The translations under genes were made by a program, and so were the position numbers. This document shows positions 36,951 through 44,507 of a DNA stretch of 64,000 bases, piece by piece. Each line of letters begins with the position of its first letter. Positions within the stretch are counted from its first letter, which is position 1. Under the pieces are notes generated by a model. That model was not told the origin of the DNA. It did no database searches and was given only the letters and a program-made list of their open reading frames with translations. This DNA is from DTPS01 sp049591295 (GTDB lineage: Bacteria; Acidobacteriota; UBA4820; DSQY01), in NCBI GenBank assembly GCA_049591295.1, contig JBAWEQ010000016.1, positions 1 through 64,000 on the forward strand, read 5' to 3'.

Positions 36951-37678
36951 AGGGAGAAGCAGGAAGTGCGGAGCGGGGAGCATGAGGACGGGGGCACGCC
37001 GGCTGACCTCTTCGTCAGGTTTCGGCGCCTGCATCCTCAGCGCACAGGGAGTGCGCTTCCGGTGCTGCCGCCTCGCCTTCCTCGCATGAGGCCCATCGGC
37101 GCCGGGGCGCGCCTTCCTCCGCTTCCTTCCGGAAAGCAGACTGCTTGAGAGAAGTCTGGAACCATGTCGGACAGCCATGAGGCCCGCCATGCCCGCAATC
37201 GCCGCTCTTTACCCTCCGCGGGAAGAGGGGGACAGGGGGGTGATGAAAACGGAGAGCGCCTTCTGCGCTTTCGCTTCCGACTCCATTCTGTCCTTGTGTG
37301 CCACCCTGGCGCGCCATCGTGGCTACGCCGCCCTTACAAAAACGAATGAAACGCGGGAGATAGCGCGTCTTTGTTTCTGCAATTTGAATCGTCTGAAAGG
37401 ACGTACTACAGAAGGTTTGATGCCTCCTGGCTTTTCCACCGAACCTGTGGATAAAACTGTGGGTAACGCTGTGGATTTTTCATGAACCCTTGGAAAAGAA
37501 GGAGGATCGCGGAGGCTGCACAGCGGTTAAGCACAGCAATTATTAGCCTTCATTTATAATGCAGAAACGCATATTGACTGGAAGGATAAGGCCAATTTGG
37601 GTGGCGTCCTTCGGAAGGCTTCTTCAATCCTTGGGCCAGGGCAGTCTCCAGCCCAGCATGCCAGAGCGAGCGGCGCCC
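36951..37678. other. Long intergenic region with candidate replication origin
   Basis: No convincing gene is found in these 728 bases. The left part is GC-rich with short decayed repeats. From about 37330 the composition turns AT-rich and carries DnaA-box-like sites and an AATTATTAGCCTTCATTTATAAT stretch, listed separately. Short open frames near 36966-37148 and 37164-37349 have no ribosome site or protein-like composition. Confidence 0.7.
37432..37570. other. Candidate oriC: DnaA-box cluster and AT-rich segment
   Basis: TGTGGATAA (37446-37454), the exact complement of TTATCCACA, is followed by TGTGGGTAA (37458-37466) and TGTGGATTT (37470-37478), all in one orientation at exact 12-base spacing. 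A further TTTTCCACC (37432-37440) reads the other way, and TTAAGCACA lies at 37527-37535. An AT-rich segment (about 37537-37575) follows, suitable for unwinding. The cluster could be the chromosomal origin or a DnaA-binding regulatory site. No dnaA, dnaN or parAB gene is present nearby, and gene direction does not change cleanly here. Confidence 0.5.
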
Positions 37679-38506
37679 TCAGTCCATGCGGGAGAGAGGG
37701 GCCCTCCAGAGGAGTGTCCACCATTCGCCGTCGGTTCGGCTCTCGATCAGCACCAGGCCCAGAGACGAAGCAGCGGCCAGGACATCCCCCTGCCTGCCGG
37801 AGGCGATCCCGCTTCCTGCCAGCAGGCCTCCGGGCGCGAGCCGGGCGGCGAGATCCGGCAGGATGGCCTCGAGAGTCTCGGCCAGGATATTGGCGAAGAC
37901 GAGGCCAAACTCCCCCTCCACCTGGGCGGCGCTTCCTTCAACCAGGCGGAAGGAGACGCCGTTGGCCGCGGCCGTCTCCCCTGCCACGAGGAGGGCGTCC
38001 GCATCCACGTCGCAGGCGGTTACGCTCGGGCATCCGAGCTTGCAGGACGCGGCCGCCAGGATGCCGCTTCCACACCCCACGTCCAGGACCGAGGCGGGCG
38101 ACGAAGGCATCTCCTCAAGGAGGCGAAGGCAGGAGGCGGTCGTATAGTGTTCGCCGGTGCCGAAAGCCATTCCCGGCACGAGGCGCAGGGAGATCCGCTC
38201 GGACCATGGATTGGCCAGGGCGGGGGAGGGGAGGACGGCGAACCGGCGCCCGATGGCCAGCGGCCGCAGGGAGGACTGGTAGCGCCCGGCCCAATCCACC
38301 GCCGGCTCCTCCTCCCATCCGCACTCGATTTCAGGGTGGCGCTTGCGGAGCGCGTAAACGGGGTCTGGGGCCGTGTCGGTAAAATAGGCTCTCCATTGGG
38401 TCGGGCCGACCTCCCAGAGGGCCGTCATGCCCGACGCCCGCAGCGAGTCGGCAACGGCGTCGGGAATCGGGCCGTGGCTGCGCAATACGAGGGCTCGACC
38501 GGTCAT
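37679..38506 (-). CDS. prmA: Ribosomal protein L11 methyltransferase
   Basis: This 275-residue SAM-dependent enzyme trimethylates ribosomal protein L11. The central segment PGMAFGTGEHYTTASCLRLLEE matches PrmA. SAM binding is by VLDVGCGSGILAAASCKLG, and the NIL-type catalytic loop is VFANILAETLEAILPDLA. The ATG at 38506 overlaps the upstream gene's stop by 4 bases (ATGA) and has GGAGGGGGAAGG before it. It is the last gene of a long minus-strand operon running from the DciA-like gene through nadC, birA, coaX and an unknown gene. A candidate origin lies just downstream. Confidence 0.9.
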   Translation of the reverse strand: MTGRALVLRSHGPIPDAVADSLRASGMTALWEVGPTQWRAYFTDTAPDPVYALRKRHPEIECGWEEEPAVDWAGRYQSSLRPLAIGRRFAVLPSPALANPWSERISLRLVPGMAFGTGEHYTTASCLRLLEEMPSSPASVLDVGCGSGILAAASCKLGCPSVTACDVDADALLVAGETAAANGVSFRLVEGSAAQVEGEFGLVFANILAETLEAILPDLAARLAPGGLLAGSGIASGRQGDVLAAASSLGLVLIESRTDGEWWTLLWRAPLSRMD

Positions 38507-39207
38507 CCTTCCCCCTCCATGAAGAGGAGCGAGAGGCGGGGCAACCCCAGCTCGCGGAGCGCCGCCTGACAGGCGAGCTTGTCCACGGTCTGCCGCAGCG
38601 CCTCCTCGTCCATGGATTGGGCCAGGGAGCCAAGGCGCTGCAGCCCCGAGTGGCGCCAGGCGGCGGCAGCCTCCGCGGGGGCCTCCAGGAGAACGAGCCG
38701 GCAAAGTTCGTGATCCAGCGGGGCCAGCCGGCCCTCCAAGCGCGACATGGCTTCCTCGCAGCGGGGCAGCAGGCCTTCGAGTTCCACCGCGGCCGAGGCG
38801 CAGAGGCGGGCGAGGACCGGGAGGCGATCGGCGAACGGACCGTCCTGGAAGGATTTCAGCCGTACCACGCGGTCCGACAGAAACGCCTTCACCCGCTCTC
38901 CCGGGGGCGCCCCGGCCTCGATGCCCGCGCTGCGGCCCACGGCCGCCCTGCGGTGAGCCTCCCTCGCCTTGAGGATGCACTCCTCCGCGAAGGCGAGACA
39001 GATGGCCCGCCGGAGCGGCACCTTCCGGGCCGCCAGGCGGGAGAAGTACTCTGCGATGCCTTCCTCAACGACCTGTGGAGGAATGCCCGCGGCGAACCAC
39101 TCCACCGCCTTCTCGAAATCCAGGGGCGAGAGGAGCAGCGGGGCGCCGCGGTGGCTGCAGAAGCTTCCCTCGATCCTTTCGAAGTAGGTTCTGAGGTCGT
39201 CAGACAT
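38503..39207 (-). CDS. Conserved-looking hypothetical protein between coaX and prmA
   Basis: This 234-residue, mostly helical, cytoplasmic protein is not recognised. The N-terminus (SDDLRTYFERIEGSFCSHRG, then LSPLDFEKAVEWFAAGIPPQVVEEGIAEYFSRLAARK) looks like a helical DNA- or protein-binding domain. The middle and C-terminal part form several amphipathic helices (EEAMSRLEGRLAPLDHELCRLVL). Good codon use and tight ATGA coupling with prmA show that it is a real gene. A role near translation or cofactor synthesis is only suggested by neighbours. Confidence 0.75.
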   Translation of the reverse strand: MSDDLRTYFERIEGSFCSHRGAPLLLSPLDFEKAVEWFAAGIPPQVVEEGIAEYFSRLAARKVPLRRAICLAFAEECILKAREAHRRAAVGRSAGIEAGAPPGERVKAFLSDRVVRLKSFQDGPFADRLPVLARLCASAAVELEGLLPRCEEAMSRLEGRLAPLDHELCRLVLLEAPAEAAAAWRHSGLQRLGSLAQSMDEEALRQTVDKLACQAALRELGLPRLSLLFMEGEG

Positions 39208-39214
39208 GGTCTAG

Positions 39215-39283
39215 GGTGAGAGGCGCGAAGCGCGAGAGGCGAGACAAAGGAGCCATGGTACGGGGGACAGGGGGCAGGGGGCA
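39215..39283 (+). repeat. Heptamer repeats (GCGCGAG-like and GGGGGCA-like)
   Basis: Two short arrays sit in the 150-base spacer: GTGAGAG, GCGCGAA, GCGCGAG, AGGCGAG at about 39216-39243, and GGGGACA, GGGGGCA, GGGGGCA at 39263-39283. Confidence 0.65.
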
Positions 39284-39357
39284 GAGAAGAGCCCGAAACG
39301 GGAAGGCCCGCTGTCTCTCTCCATTCGCATCTCGCCCTTCGCTACCCGAATGTCCCC

Positions 39358-40125
39358 TCACCCCTTGTTCCTCTCGTAGAGGATACGCAACCCCTCCAGC
39401 GTCAGGTTTTCGTCGGTCACGTCCACCGAGGGGCAATCCTTGGCCAGCACGGGCGCGAGTCCCCCCGTGGCGATCACCGTCTTGACCGGGCCGAACTCCC
39501 GCTTCATGCGCTTGAGGATGCCCTCCACCAGGCCGATGTAGCCCCAGTAGAGCCCGGACTGCATGGCGACCACGGTGCTCTTCCCGATGACCCGTGGGGG
39601 CTTTACGATCTCGACCTTGGGAAGCTTGGCGGCCTTTTCGAAGAGCGCCTCGGAGGAGATGCCAAGCCCCGGTGCGATGACACCGCCGAGGTAGGCACCT
39701 TCTCCATCGAGCATGTCAAAGGTGGTGGCCGTGCCGAAATCAACCACGATCGCTGGCACGGCGTACTTGGCCAGCACCGCCACGGCGTTGACCACCCTGT
39801 CCGCGCCCACTTCGGTCGGGTTGTCGTAGTGGATCTGCAGGCCGGTCTTGACGCCCGGAACCACGAACAGGGGTTCCATACCCAGGTACTGCCTGCACAT
39901 CTCGCGAAGCGGAGCGTCCGCCGGTGGAACCACGGAGGAGATGGCGATGCCGGTCACCGAGCCCATATCCAGATCGTGGATGTGGAAGAGGCTCTTCATC
40001 AGGGCGCCCCACTCGTCCGAAGTGCGATGGCGCGCCGTCGAGAGGCGCCACGAACGCAGTAGGACCGATCCGTCGAACAAGGCTACCGTCGTATGGGTGT
40101 TGCCCACGTCGAGCACCAGCGTCAT
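39358..40125 (-). CDS. coaX: Type III pantothenate kinase
   Basis: This 255-residue enzyme phosphorylates pantothenate in the first step of coenzyme A synthesis. The phosphate-binding motif DVGNTHTTVALFDG is at the N-terminus. The pantothenate-site motif GADRVVNAVAVLAKY, the ASKHA-fold core VVDFGTATTFDMLDGEGAYLGGVIAPG, and the nucleotide-binding ATGGLAPVLAKDC all match CoaX. Length is normal. It overlaps birA by 4 bases (ATGA), as is common; CoaX and BirA genes adjoin in many bacteria. Confidence 0.97.
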   Translation of the reverse strand: MTLVLDVGNTHTTVALFDGSVLLRSWRLSTARHRTSDEWGALMKSLFHIHDLDMGSVTGIAISSVVPPADAPLREMCRQYLGMEPLFVVPGVKTGLQIHYDNPTEVGADRVVNAVAVLAKYAVPAIVVDFGTATTFDMLDGEGAYLGGVIAPGLGISSEALFEKAAKLPKVEIVKPPRVIGKSTVVAMQSGLYWGYIGLVEGILKRMKREFGPVKTVIATGGLAPVLAKDCPSVDVTDENLTLEGLRILYERNKG

Positions 40126-40916
40126 GGGGCCCTCCTCAGGCGCGTGACATCGCCGAAGCGTACGTTCCTCTCCTCATCACCTGTCCTCACGACCAAAGCG
40201 CCGTCCTGTGCCACCCGAACGAAGCGCCCCCGAAAACGGTCCTCGCCGGCGCTCACCTCGAGCCACTCGCCTTTCCGGTGGCCCCAATGGGGCGAGGCGG
40301 CTTCCAGGAGCGCCCGAGGGCGGTTGAGCCCAAGCTCGAGGAGCGGGCCCAGTTCGGTGAGCAGGGCGGCGGCGGCCTCTTCCATGGCGATTCGCTGCCC
40401 CGCGCTGGCGAGGACCGAGGTGGAAGTCTCCCGGAGTTCGGGCGGAAAATCCTCGGGCCGGTGGGTGAGGTTCACTCCGATGCCCAGCACGAGTCCGGCC
40501 GATGCCTCTCCGTTCCACCGGCCCTCCAGAAGGACACCGGCCACCTTGCGCCCGTCCAGGTGAACATCGTTGGGCCACTTGAGCGCGGGCGAGGCGCCCG
40601 CCGTGCGCTGGAGCGTCCGGAGCACCGCGAGGGAGCCCGCCACGGGCAGGCAGGCGAGGTCGTCCGCCGCCGCGGACGGCCAGAGCGCGATGCTGACAGC
40701 GAGACCCAGGCCGGGCGGCGAGTGCCAGTGGCGGCCGAACCGTCCCCGCCCGGACCGCTGCCCATCGGCAAGAATCACCGCCCCATGGGCCTCCGGACCG
40801 AACTGGTCCAGGAGTTCCCTGGCTCTGTCGTTGGTGGAGGATAGGATGCCGTGGAACTCCAGGGTCCTTCCCAGCCAGGTCGGGATGAAGCCCTGCAGGA
40901 GCCGTTCGCGGTCCAT
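40122..40916 (-). CDS. birA: Biotin-protein ligase (catalytic type)
   Basis: This 264-residue enzyme attaches biotin to carboxylase carrier domains. The motif GQRSGRGRFGRHWHSPPGLGL is the biotinyl-AMP binding site, followed by LKWPNDVHLDGRKVAGVLLE with the catalytic lysine in KVAG, and GIGVNLTHRP. The C-terminal SH3-like cap is present (FRGRFVRVAQDGALVVRTG). No N-terminal winged-helix domain is seen, so it is a ligase without the repressor function of E. coli BirA. It is coupled to coaX by a 4-base overlap and to nadC by a 3-base gap. Confidence 0.96.
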   Translation of the reverse strand: MDRERLLQGFIPTWLGRTLEFHGILSSTNDRARELLDQFGPEAHGAVILADGQRSGRGRFGRHWHSPPGLGLAVSIALWPSAAADDLACLPVAGSLAVLRTLQRTAGASPALKWPNDVHLDGRKVAGVLLEGRWNGEASAGLVLGIGVNLTHRPEDFPPELRETSTSVLASAGQRIAMEEAAAALLTELGPLLELGLNRPRALLEAASPHWGHRKGEWLEVSAGEDRFRGRFVRVAQDGALVVRTGDEERNVRFGDVTRLRRAP

Positions 40917-40919
40917 GGC

Positions 40920-41747
40920 TCAGTCCAGTTCGAGGGAGATGTCCACGGCGGGCGCCGAATGAGTGAGTGCCCCCATGGAGATGTAATCCACGCCAGTGGC
41001 GGCCACGGCGGGGAGGCGGTCCAGCGTCATGCCCCCCGAGGCTTCCAGCAGGACGCCGGGCGGGCGTTCCGACACCACCGCCGCCATCTCCTCGATGCTC
41101 ATGTTGTCAAGGAGGATCACCTGGGCTCCGGCGGACGTGGCCTCGCGGAACTGCTCCAGGGTCTGGACCTCCACCTCGACCTTCCACAGAGGCCCCGCAT
41201 GGGACAGTGCCGACGCCACCGCCTTGGCCACCGACCCGGCGGCGGCGATGTGGTTGTCCTTGAGCAGTATCCCGTCGGAAAGGCCCATGCGGTGGTTCAC
41301 CCCGCCGCCGATCCGGACGGCGTACTTCTCGAGGGCGCGCAGGCCGGGGGTCGTCTTCCTCGTATCCAGGATGCGCGCGCCGGTGCCCGCCACGGCCTCC
41401 ACGGCGAGGCGGGTCTGCGTGGCCACGCCCGAAAGCCGCTGAAGGAGATTCAGGGCCGTGCGCTCGGCCAGCAGGATGGCGGCCAGCGGCCCCCGCACCT
41501 CGGCGATCGTGGTTTGTGGCGCCACCTCGGTCCCCTCATCGCACGCGACGTCGGTGCGGCAGGCTGGGTCGGCCAGGGTGAAGGTGCGCAGGGCCGCCGG
41601 AAGGCCTGCCAGGACTAACTGCTGCTTGGCCAGAAGGACGGCCGAGGCCCCCTTCTCGATGCCGAGCGCCTCGGTCGTCTTGTCGCCGAAGGGCGCGTCT
41701 TCCCGAAGCGCCGCGAGGAGCACCCGGTCCAGCTCCTCCGCCCTCAT
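40920..41747 (-). CDS. nadC: Nicotinate-nucleotide pyrophosphorylase (carboxylating)
   Basis: This 275-residue enzyme makes nicotinate mononucleotide from quinolinate and PRPP in NAD synthesis. Motifs include ALREDAPFGDKTTEALG, LNLLQRLSGVATQTR, ILDTRKTTPGLRALEKYAVRIGG and NHRMGLSDGILLKDNHI, all classical for NadC. The C-terminal barrel contains VEVEVQTLEQFREA and DYISMGALTHSAPAVDISLEL. The ATG at 41747 overlaps the upstream small gene by 4 bases (ATGA), so longer versions starting at 41759 or 41801 are less likely. nadA and nadB are not in the window. Confidence 0.96.
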   Translation of the reverse strand: MRAEELDRVLLAALREDAPFGDKTTEALGIEKGASAVLLAKQQLVLAGLPAALRTFTLADPACRTDVACDEGTEVAPQTTIAEVRGPLAAILLAERTALNLLQRLSGVATQTRLAVEAVAGTGARILDTRKTTPGLRALEKYAVRIGGGVNHRMGLSDGILLKDNHIAAAGSVAKAVASALSHAGPLWKVEVEVQTLEQFREATSAGAQVILLDNMSIEEMAAVVSERPPGVLLEASGGMTLDRLPAVAATGVDYISMGALTHSAPAVDISLELD

Positions 41748-42016
41748 CCCGCAGACCATCGCACGCTCCTGATGTCCGAGTAACCCTCTTCCGAAAGCCA
41801 CCTCAGGAGGCTCCCCTCCATGCCCGCGAGGGCGAAGCGGACGGTCTTGTCTGCGGTGGAGAGCACCAGACAGCCCCCGTCTTGACGCACCTTGAGCGCG
41901 GCCGCGGGCAGGCTGAAGGCGCTGGCAAGGCGCTGGGCCACGTCCCCGGGGAGCCTCTTGTCCTCCCTGAGGCCCCTGGCCAACTCGGCCATCGTATGAA
42001 AGCCACTGCCTCTCAT
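41744..42016 (-). CDS. Small DciA-like (DUF721-type) protein
   Basis: This 90-residue basic protein ends with a segment resembling DUF721/DciA: a run of short strands (AALKVRQDGGCLVLSTADKTVRF), a helix, and DIRSVRW. DciA loads the replicative helicase in many bacteria lacking DnaC. Full DciA proteins have the same domain plus extensions, so this may be a short variant. It is the first gene of the nadC-birA-coaX-prmA operon and lies about 4.4 kb from the candidate origin. The similarity is weak and the call tentative. Confidence 0.45.
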   Translation of the reverse strand: MRGSGFHTMAELARGLREDKRLPGDVAQRLASAFSLPAAALKVRQDGGCLVLSTADKTVRFALAGMEGSLLRWLSEEGYSDIRSVRWSAG

Positions 42017-42081
42017 GGTTCCGGTTCCCTCTGACCTGGAGCGCTGAAAATACCAGGCGATGAAGCGATTAGGATAATAGG

Positions 42082-42179
42082 CTATTAAGCTAGTAAGCCA
42101 TTAAGCCATTAAGCCATGCGGCGAGGCCGCGGCTCCCCGTTTCTCTGTCTCCCTGCCTCCCTGGTTTTCTGTTTCTCTG
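42082..42179 (+). repeat. Two octamer arrays: CCATTAAG-like x4 and TTTCTCTG-like x5
   Basis: The units CTATTAAG, CTAGTAAG, CCATTAAG, CCATTAAG (42082-42113) are followed by CCATGCGG and a short GC-rich link. Then come TTTCTCTG, TCTCCCTG, CCTCCCTG, GTTTTCTG, TTTCTCTG (42140-42179). Both arrays have an exact 8-base period. They lie in the 174-base gap between lapB and the DciA-like gene. Confidence 0.85.
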
Positions 42180-42190
42180 ATCCCATTCCC

Positions 42191-43363
42191 TCACTCCGCA
42201 TCGGCGAAGGAGTGCCACTCCTTGCAGTTGGGGCAGCGGTGGAGAATTTCGAGAGTCTTGTAGCCGCAGTAGATGCAGTTGAAATGGTCCATCATCTGGT
42301 CGCTGGCGGCCAGCATGGCCGTGAGCTCATCCTGCTCCTCCTGGGTGAGCAGGCCCTTGCGAACGAGGTCCCACAGGGTTCTCTGCACCAGACGGGACCG
42401 TCCGAAGTGCTTCACCAGCTCGCGCACGAGGGGCATGACCTGATCCCTCCGCTTGAGGTCCAGATATTCCTGCAGGAGCTGGAGCATGGCACGCTTCTGG
42501 TGGTGTTCCTCGGCGAGGGAATGGAGGGTCTGCATGTACCCTGCCGCATCCTGGGTCTGGAGGGAGACCTCCTTGAGAAGGCCGAGCACCATGAAGGACT
42601 TGTGGGGAATGGCCCTGAGGGCCTTCTGGAGGACCCGCCTGGCCTTCTCCGGCTTGCCCACCTTGAGCCGCAGGCGTGCCAGGAAGATGTAGGCCATCAT
42701 GTTCTCGGGGTAGAGGCGGATGGCGCGGTGCAGGTCCCAGGCGGCCCGCAGGTGCATCCCGCCCTCGGCCAGGCGCTGGGCCTTCTGGGCAAGGAGGTAG
42801 GACTGGGTGCTGGGATCGCGGTGGCGCCTGACCTTGTGCAGGCGGACCGCGTAATCGTAGGCATCACCCCATTCACCCAGGTCCTCTGAGAGCTTGACCA
42901 GGTGGGTCAGGGCGTCGGGGTCCTTGGGACTAAGCGCCAGCGACTCCCGGAAGGTCTTCATGGAGCGGTCCATGAGGCCGCCCGTGCGGAAGTCCATGCC
43001 GAGCGCGTTGAGAGCCAGGACCCGATCCTCCTCGGAGAGGCCGGCGCGCGTCAGCAGGGACTGGTGCACGCGAATGGCCCTGTCGATCTGACCGCGCTGG
43101 CGGTAGAGGTTGCCCAGGACCAGGTAGACTTCGATGGGATCGGAGGAGAGTTCGACCACCTTCGAGAGGTTCTCGATGGCGGTCTCCACGTCTCCCGTGA
43201 GCATGGCATACATGCCGCGGATGTAGCCGGGGGACTGCCGGGGGTCGCGGTCACCGCGCCCTTTCCTGCGAGGCATGGGCAGGCGCGCGCCCAAGAACAG
43301 CCCGAAGAGAAAGACCAGGATGATGAGGACGACGACCCACTGTTCTCCGGCCGTTGCTATCAC
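42191..43363 (-). CDS. lapB: LapB-like TPR protein with C-terminal rubredoxin-type metal site
   Basis: This 390-residue protein resembles LapB (YciM), which regulates LpxC degradation and LPS synthesis. A single N-terminal membrane helix (WVVVLIILVFLFGLFLGA) is followed by about nine TPR units (YLVLGNLYRQRGQIDRAIRV and similar). The C-terminal metal-binding segment CIYCGYKTLEILHRCPNC carries two CX2C pairs like a rubredoxin-type knuckle. The GTG at 43363 overlaps the lapA stop (GTGA), as in other LapA-LapB pairs. Neighbouring kdsC adds to the LPS theme. Confidence 0.88.
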   Translation of the reverse strand: MIATAGEQWVVVLIILVFLFGLFLGARLPMPRRKGRGDRDPRQSPGYIRGMYAMLTGDVETAIENLSKVVELSSDPIEVYLVLGNLYRQRGQIDRAIRVHQSLLTRAGLSEEDRVLALNALGMDFRTGGLMDRSMKTFRESLALSPKDPDALTHLVKLSEDLGEWGDAYDYAVRLHKVRRHRDPSTQSYLLAQKAQRLAEGGMHLRAAWDLHRAIRLYPENMMAYIFLARLRLKVGKPEKARRVLQKALRAIPHKSFMVLGLLKEVSLQTQDAAGYMQTLHSLAEEHHQKRAMLQLLQEYLDLKRRDQVMPLVRELVKHFGRSRLVQRTLWDLVRKGLLTQEEQDELTAMLAASDQMMDHFNCIYCGYKTLEILHRCPNCKEWHSFADAE

Positions 43364-43710
43364 GTCCTGTTCTCCTCCTGCAGGGTGCGCTGGCTGAGGA
43401 GGCTCTCGCGGATGGGCAGGTTGCGGAGCTGGGTCACCTCCTGCTCCAGGTCCCGGATGCGCTTCTTGAGCTCCCGGGCCTGCAGGAAATGGTCCACCTG
43501 ATCCAGCATGCCCACCACCGTGAAGACCACGAAGGCCACCAGCAGGGGGAAAATGAGCGTCACGGAGAGGGGAACCCGCTGGAAGGCGAGGTAGCCGGGA
43601 ATGATCACCAGCGAACAGACCTCCTCCCGGTTCATGAGGCACAGGCCGAGCCACAGGAGGATCATGGCGGTGATCAAGGTCCACTTCAGGGTGCTCAAGA
43701 GGTTATGCAT
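43360..43710 (-). CDS. lapA: LapA-like inner-membrane protein
   Basis: This 116-residue protein has two membrane helices (TLITAMILLWLGLCLM and LIFPLLVAFVVFTVVGML) and a C-terminal coiled coil (ARELKKRIRDLEQEVTQLRN). The DUF1049/LapA layout, the size and the position directly before lapB support the call. LapA partners LapB at the inner membrane in LPS quality control. It overlaps kdsC by 8 bases and lapB by 4. Confidence 0.82.
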   Translation of the reverse strand: MHNLLSTLKWTLITAMILLWLGLCLMNREEVCSLVIIPGYLAFQRVPLSVTLIFPLLVAFVVFTVVGMLDQVDHFLQARELKKRIRDLEQEVTQLRNLPIRESLLSQRTLQEENRT

Positions 43711-44266
43711 GCGCGTCCTCCCAGTACTGTTCCAGGACGAGGCGCCACTTGCCCTGGGCGGCTAGGATCAGATCGATCACTTCCCGAACGGCGCCCGAAC
43801 CTCCCCGGTGCTCGCAGACGTAATCCACCCGCTCCCGCACCAGGGGATGTGCATCGGCGGGACAGGCCGAAAATCCCGCCCTCCGGATGACCGGCAGGTC
43901 CAGCACGTCGTCCCCGACGTAGGCCATTTCGCTGAGGGAGTAGCGCCCATCGCCCAGGATCGTCTCGAGGGCGGGCACCTTATCCAGGGCTCCCTGCACT
44001 ACGCGGGTGATGCCCAGCTCCTGGGCCCTCTTGGCCACCATGGGGGAACTCTTTCCGGTGAGAAGACCCACCTCCAGCCCGAACTTCCCGGCCAGGAACA
44101 TGCCGGCTCCGTCCTTCACGTCGAATCGCTTCATCTCGGCGTCGCCGGATCCGTAGAAGAGGCCGCCGTCGGTGAGCACGCCATCCACGTCCAGCAGGAG
44201 GAGCCGCACTCGCCGGAGGCGCTCTCGAAGCCCCGCATCCAGCCGTCCGTCCAGCCCATCATCCAT
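43703..44266 (-). CDS. kdsC: 3-deoxy-D-manno-octulosonate 8-phosphate phosphatase
   Basis: This 187-residue HAD-type phosphatase removes phosphate from KDO-8-P. Motif I is LLLLDVDGVLTDGGLFY with the nucleophile Asp, followed by MKRFDVKDGAGMFLAGKFGLEVGLLTGK. The late motif MAYVGDDVLDLPVIRRAGFSACPADAHP is characteristic of KdsC. The start at 44266 follows a GGAG; a start at 44296 is also possible. kdsA and kdsD are on the same strand about 6-7 kb away, separated by accessory genes. Confidence 0.92.
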   Translation of the reverse strand: MDDGLDGRLDAGLRERLRRVRLLLLDVDGVLTDGGLFYGSGDAEMKRFDVKDGAGMFLAGKFGLEVGLLTGKSSPMVAKRAQELGITRVVQGALDKVPALETILGDGRYSLSEMAYVGDDVLDLPVIRRAGFSACPADAHPLVRERVDYVCEHRGGSGAVREVIDLILAAQGKWRLVLEQYWEDAHA

Positions 44267-44507
44267 AAGACCGCAATCTCCGAAACTAAACATCATCCTA
44301 GCACGAAAAAGCCGCGAAATAAAGGTTTCAGGGCGCGCGCGGCGGCCGTGCCGGACCGGAGCACGCCCGTGGGGAAAGCGAGAAAATCGCCCCCCGGCGT
44401 ACGTTTCAAGGAGCCGCCTCGGGGAGCCGGCGATCCGATGCGCCCGCGTGACCGTGGAGTGTGACGCCGGTCACAGGCAGCGGTGGCCGTCCGTCCGGCC
44501 CGGCAGG

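Noticed and set aside
36966..37349. Small genes in the gap after queG
   Set aside because: The short frames have no ribosome site and unnatural composition; the region is better read as repeat-rich and origin-like.
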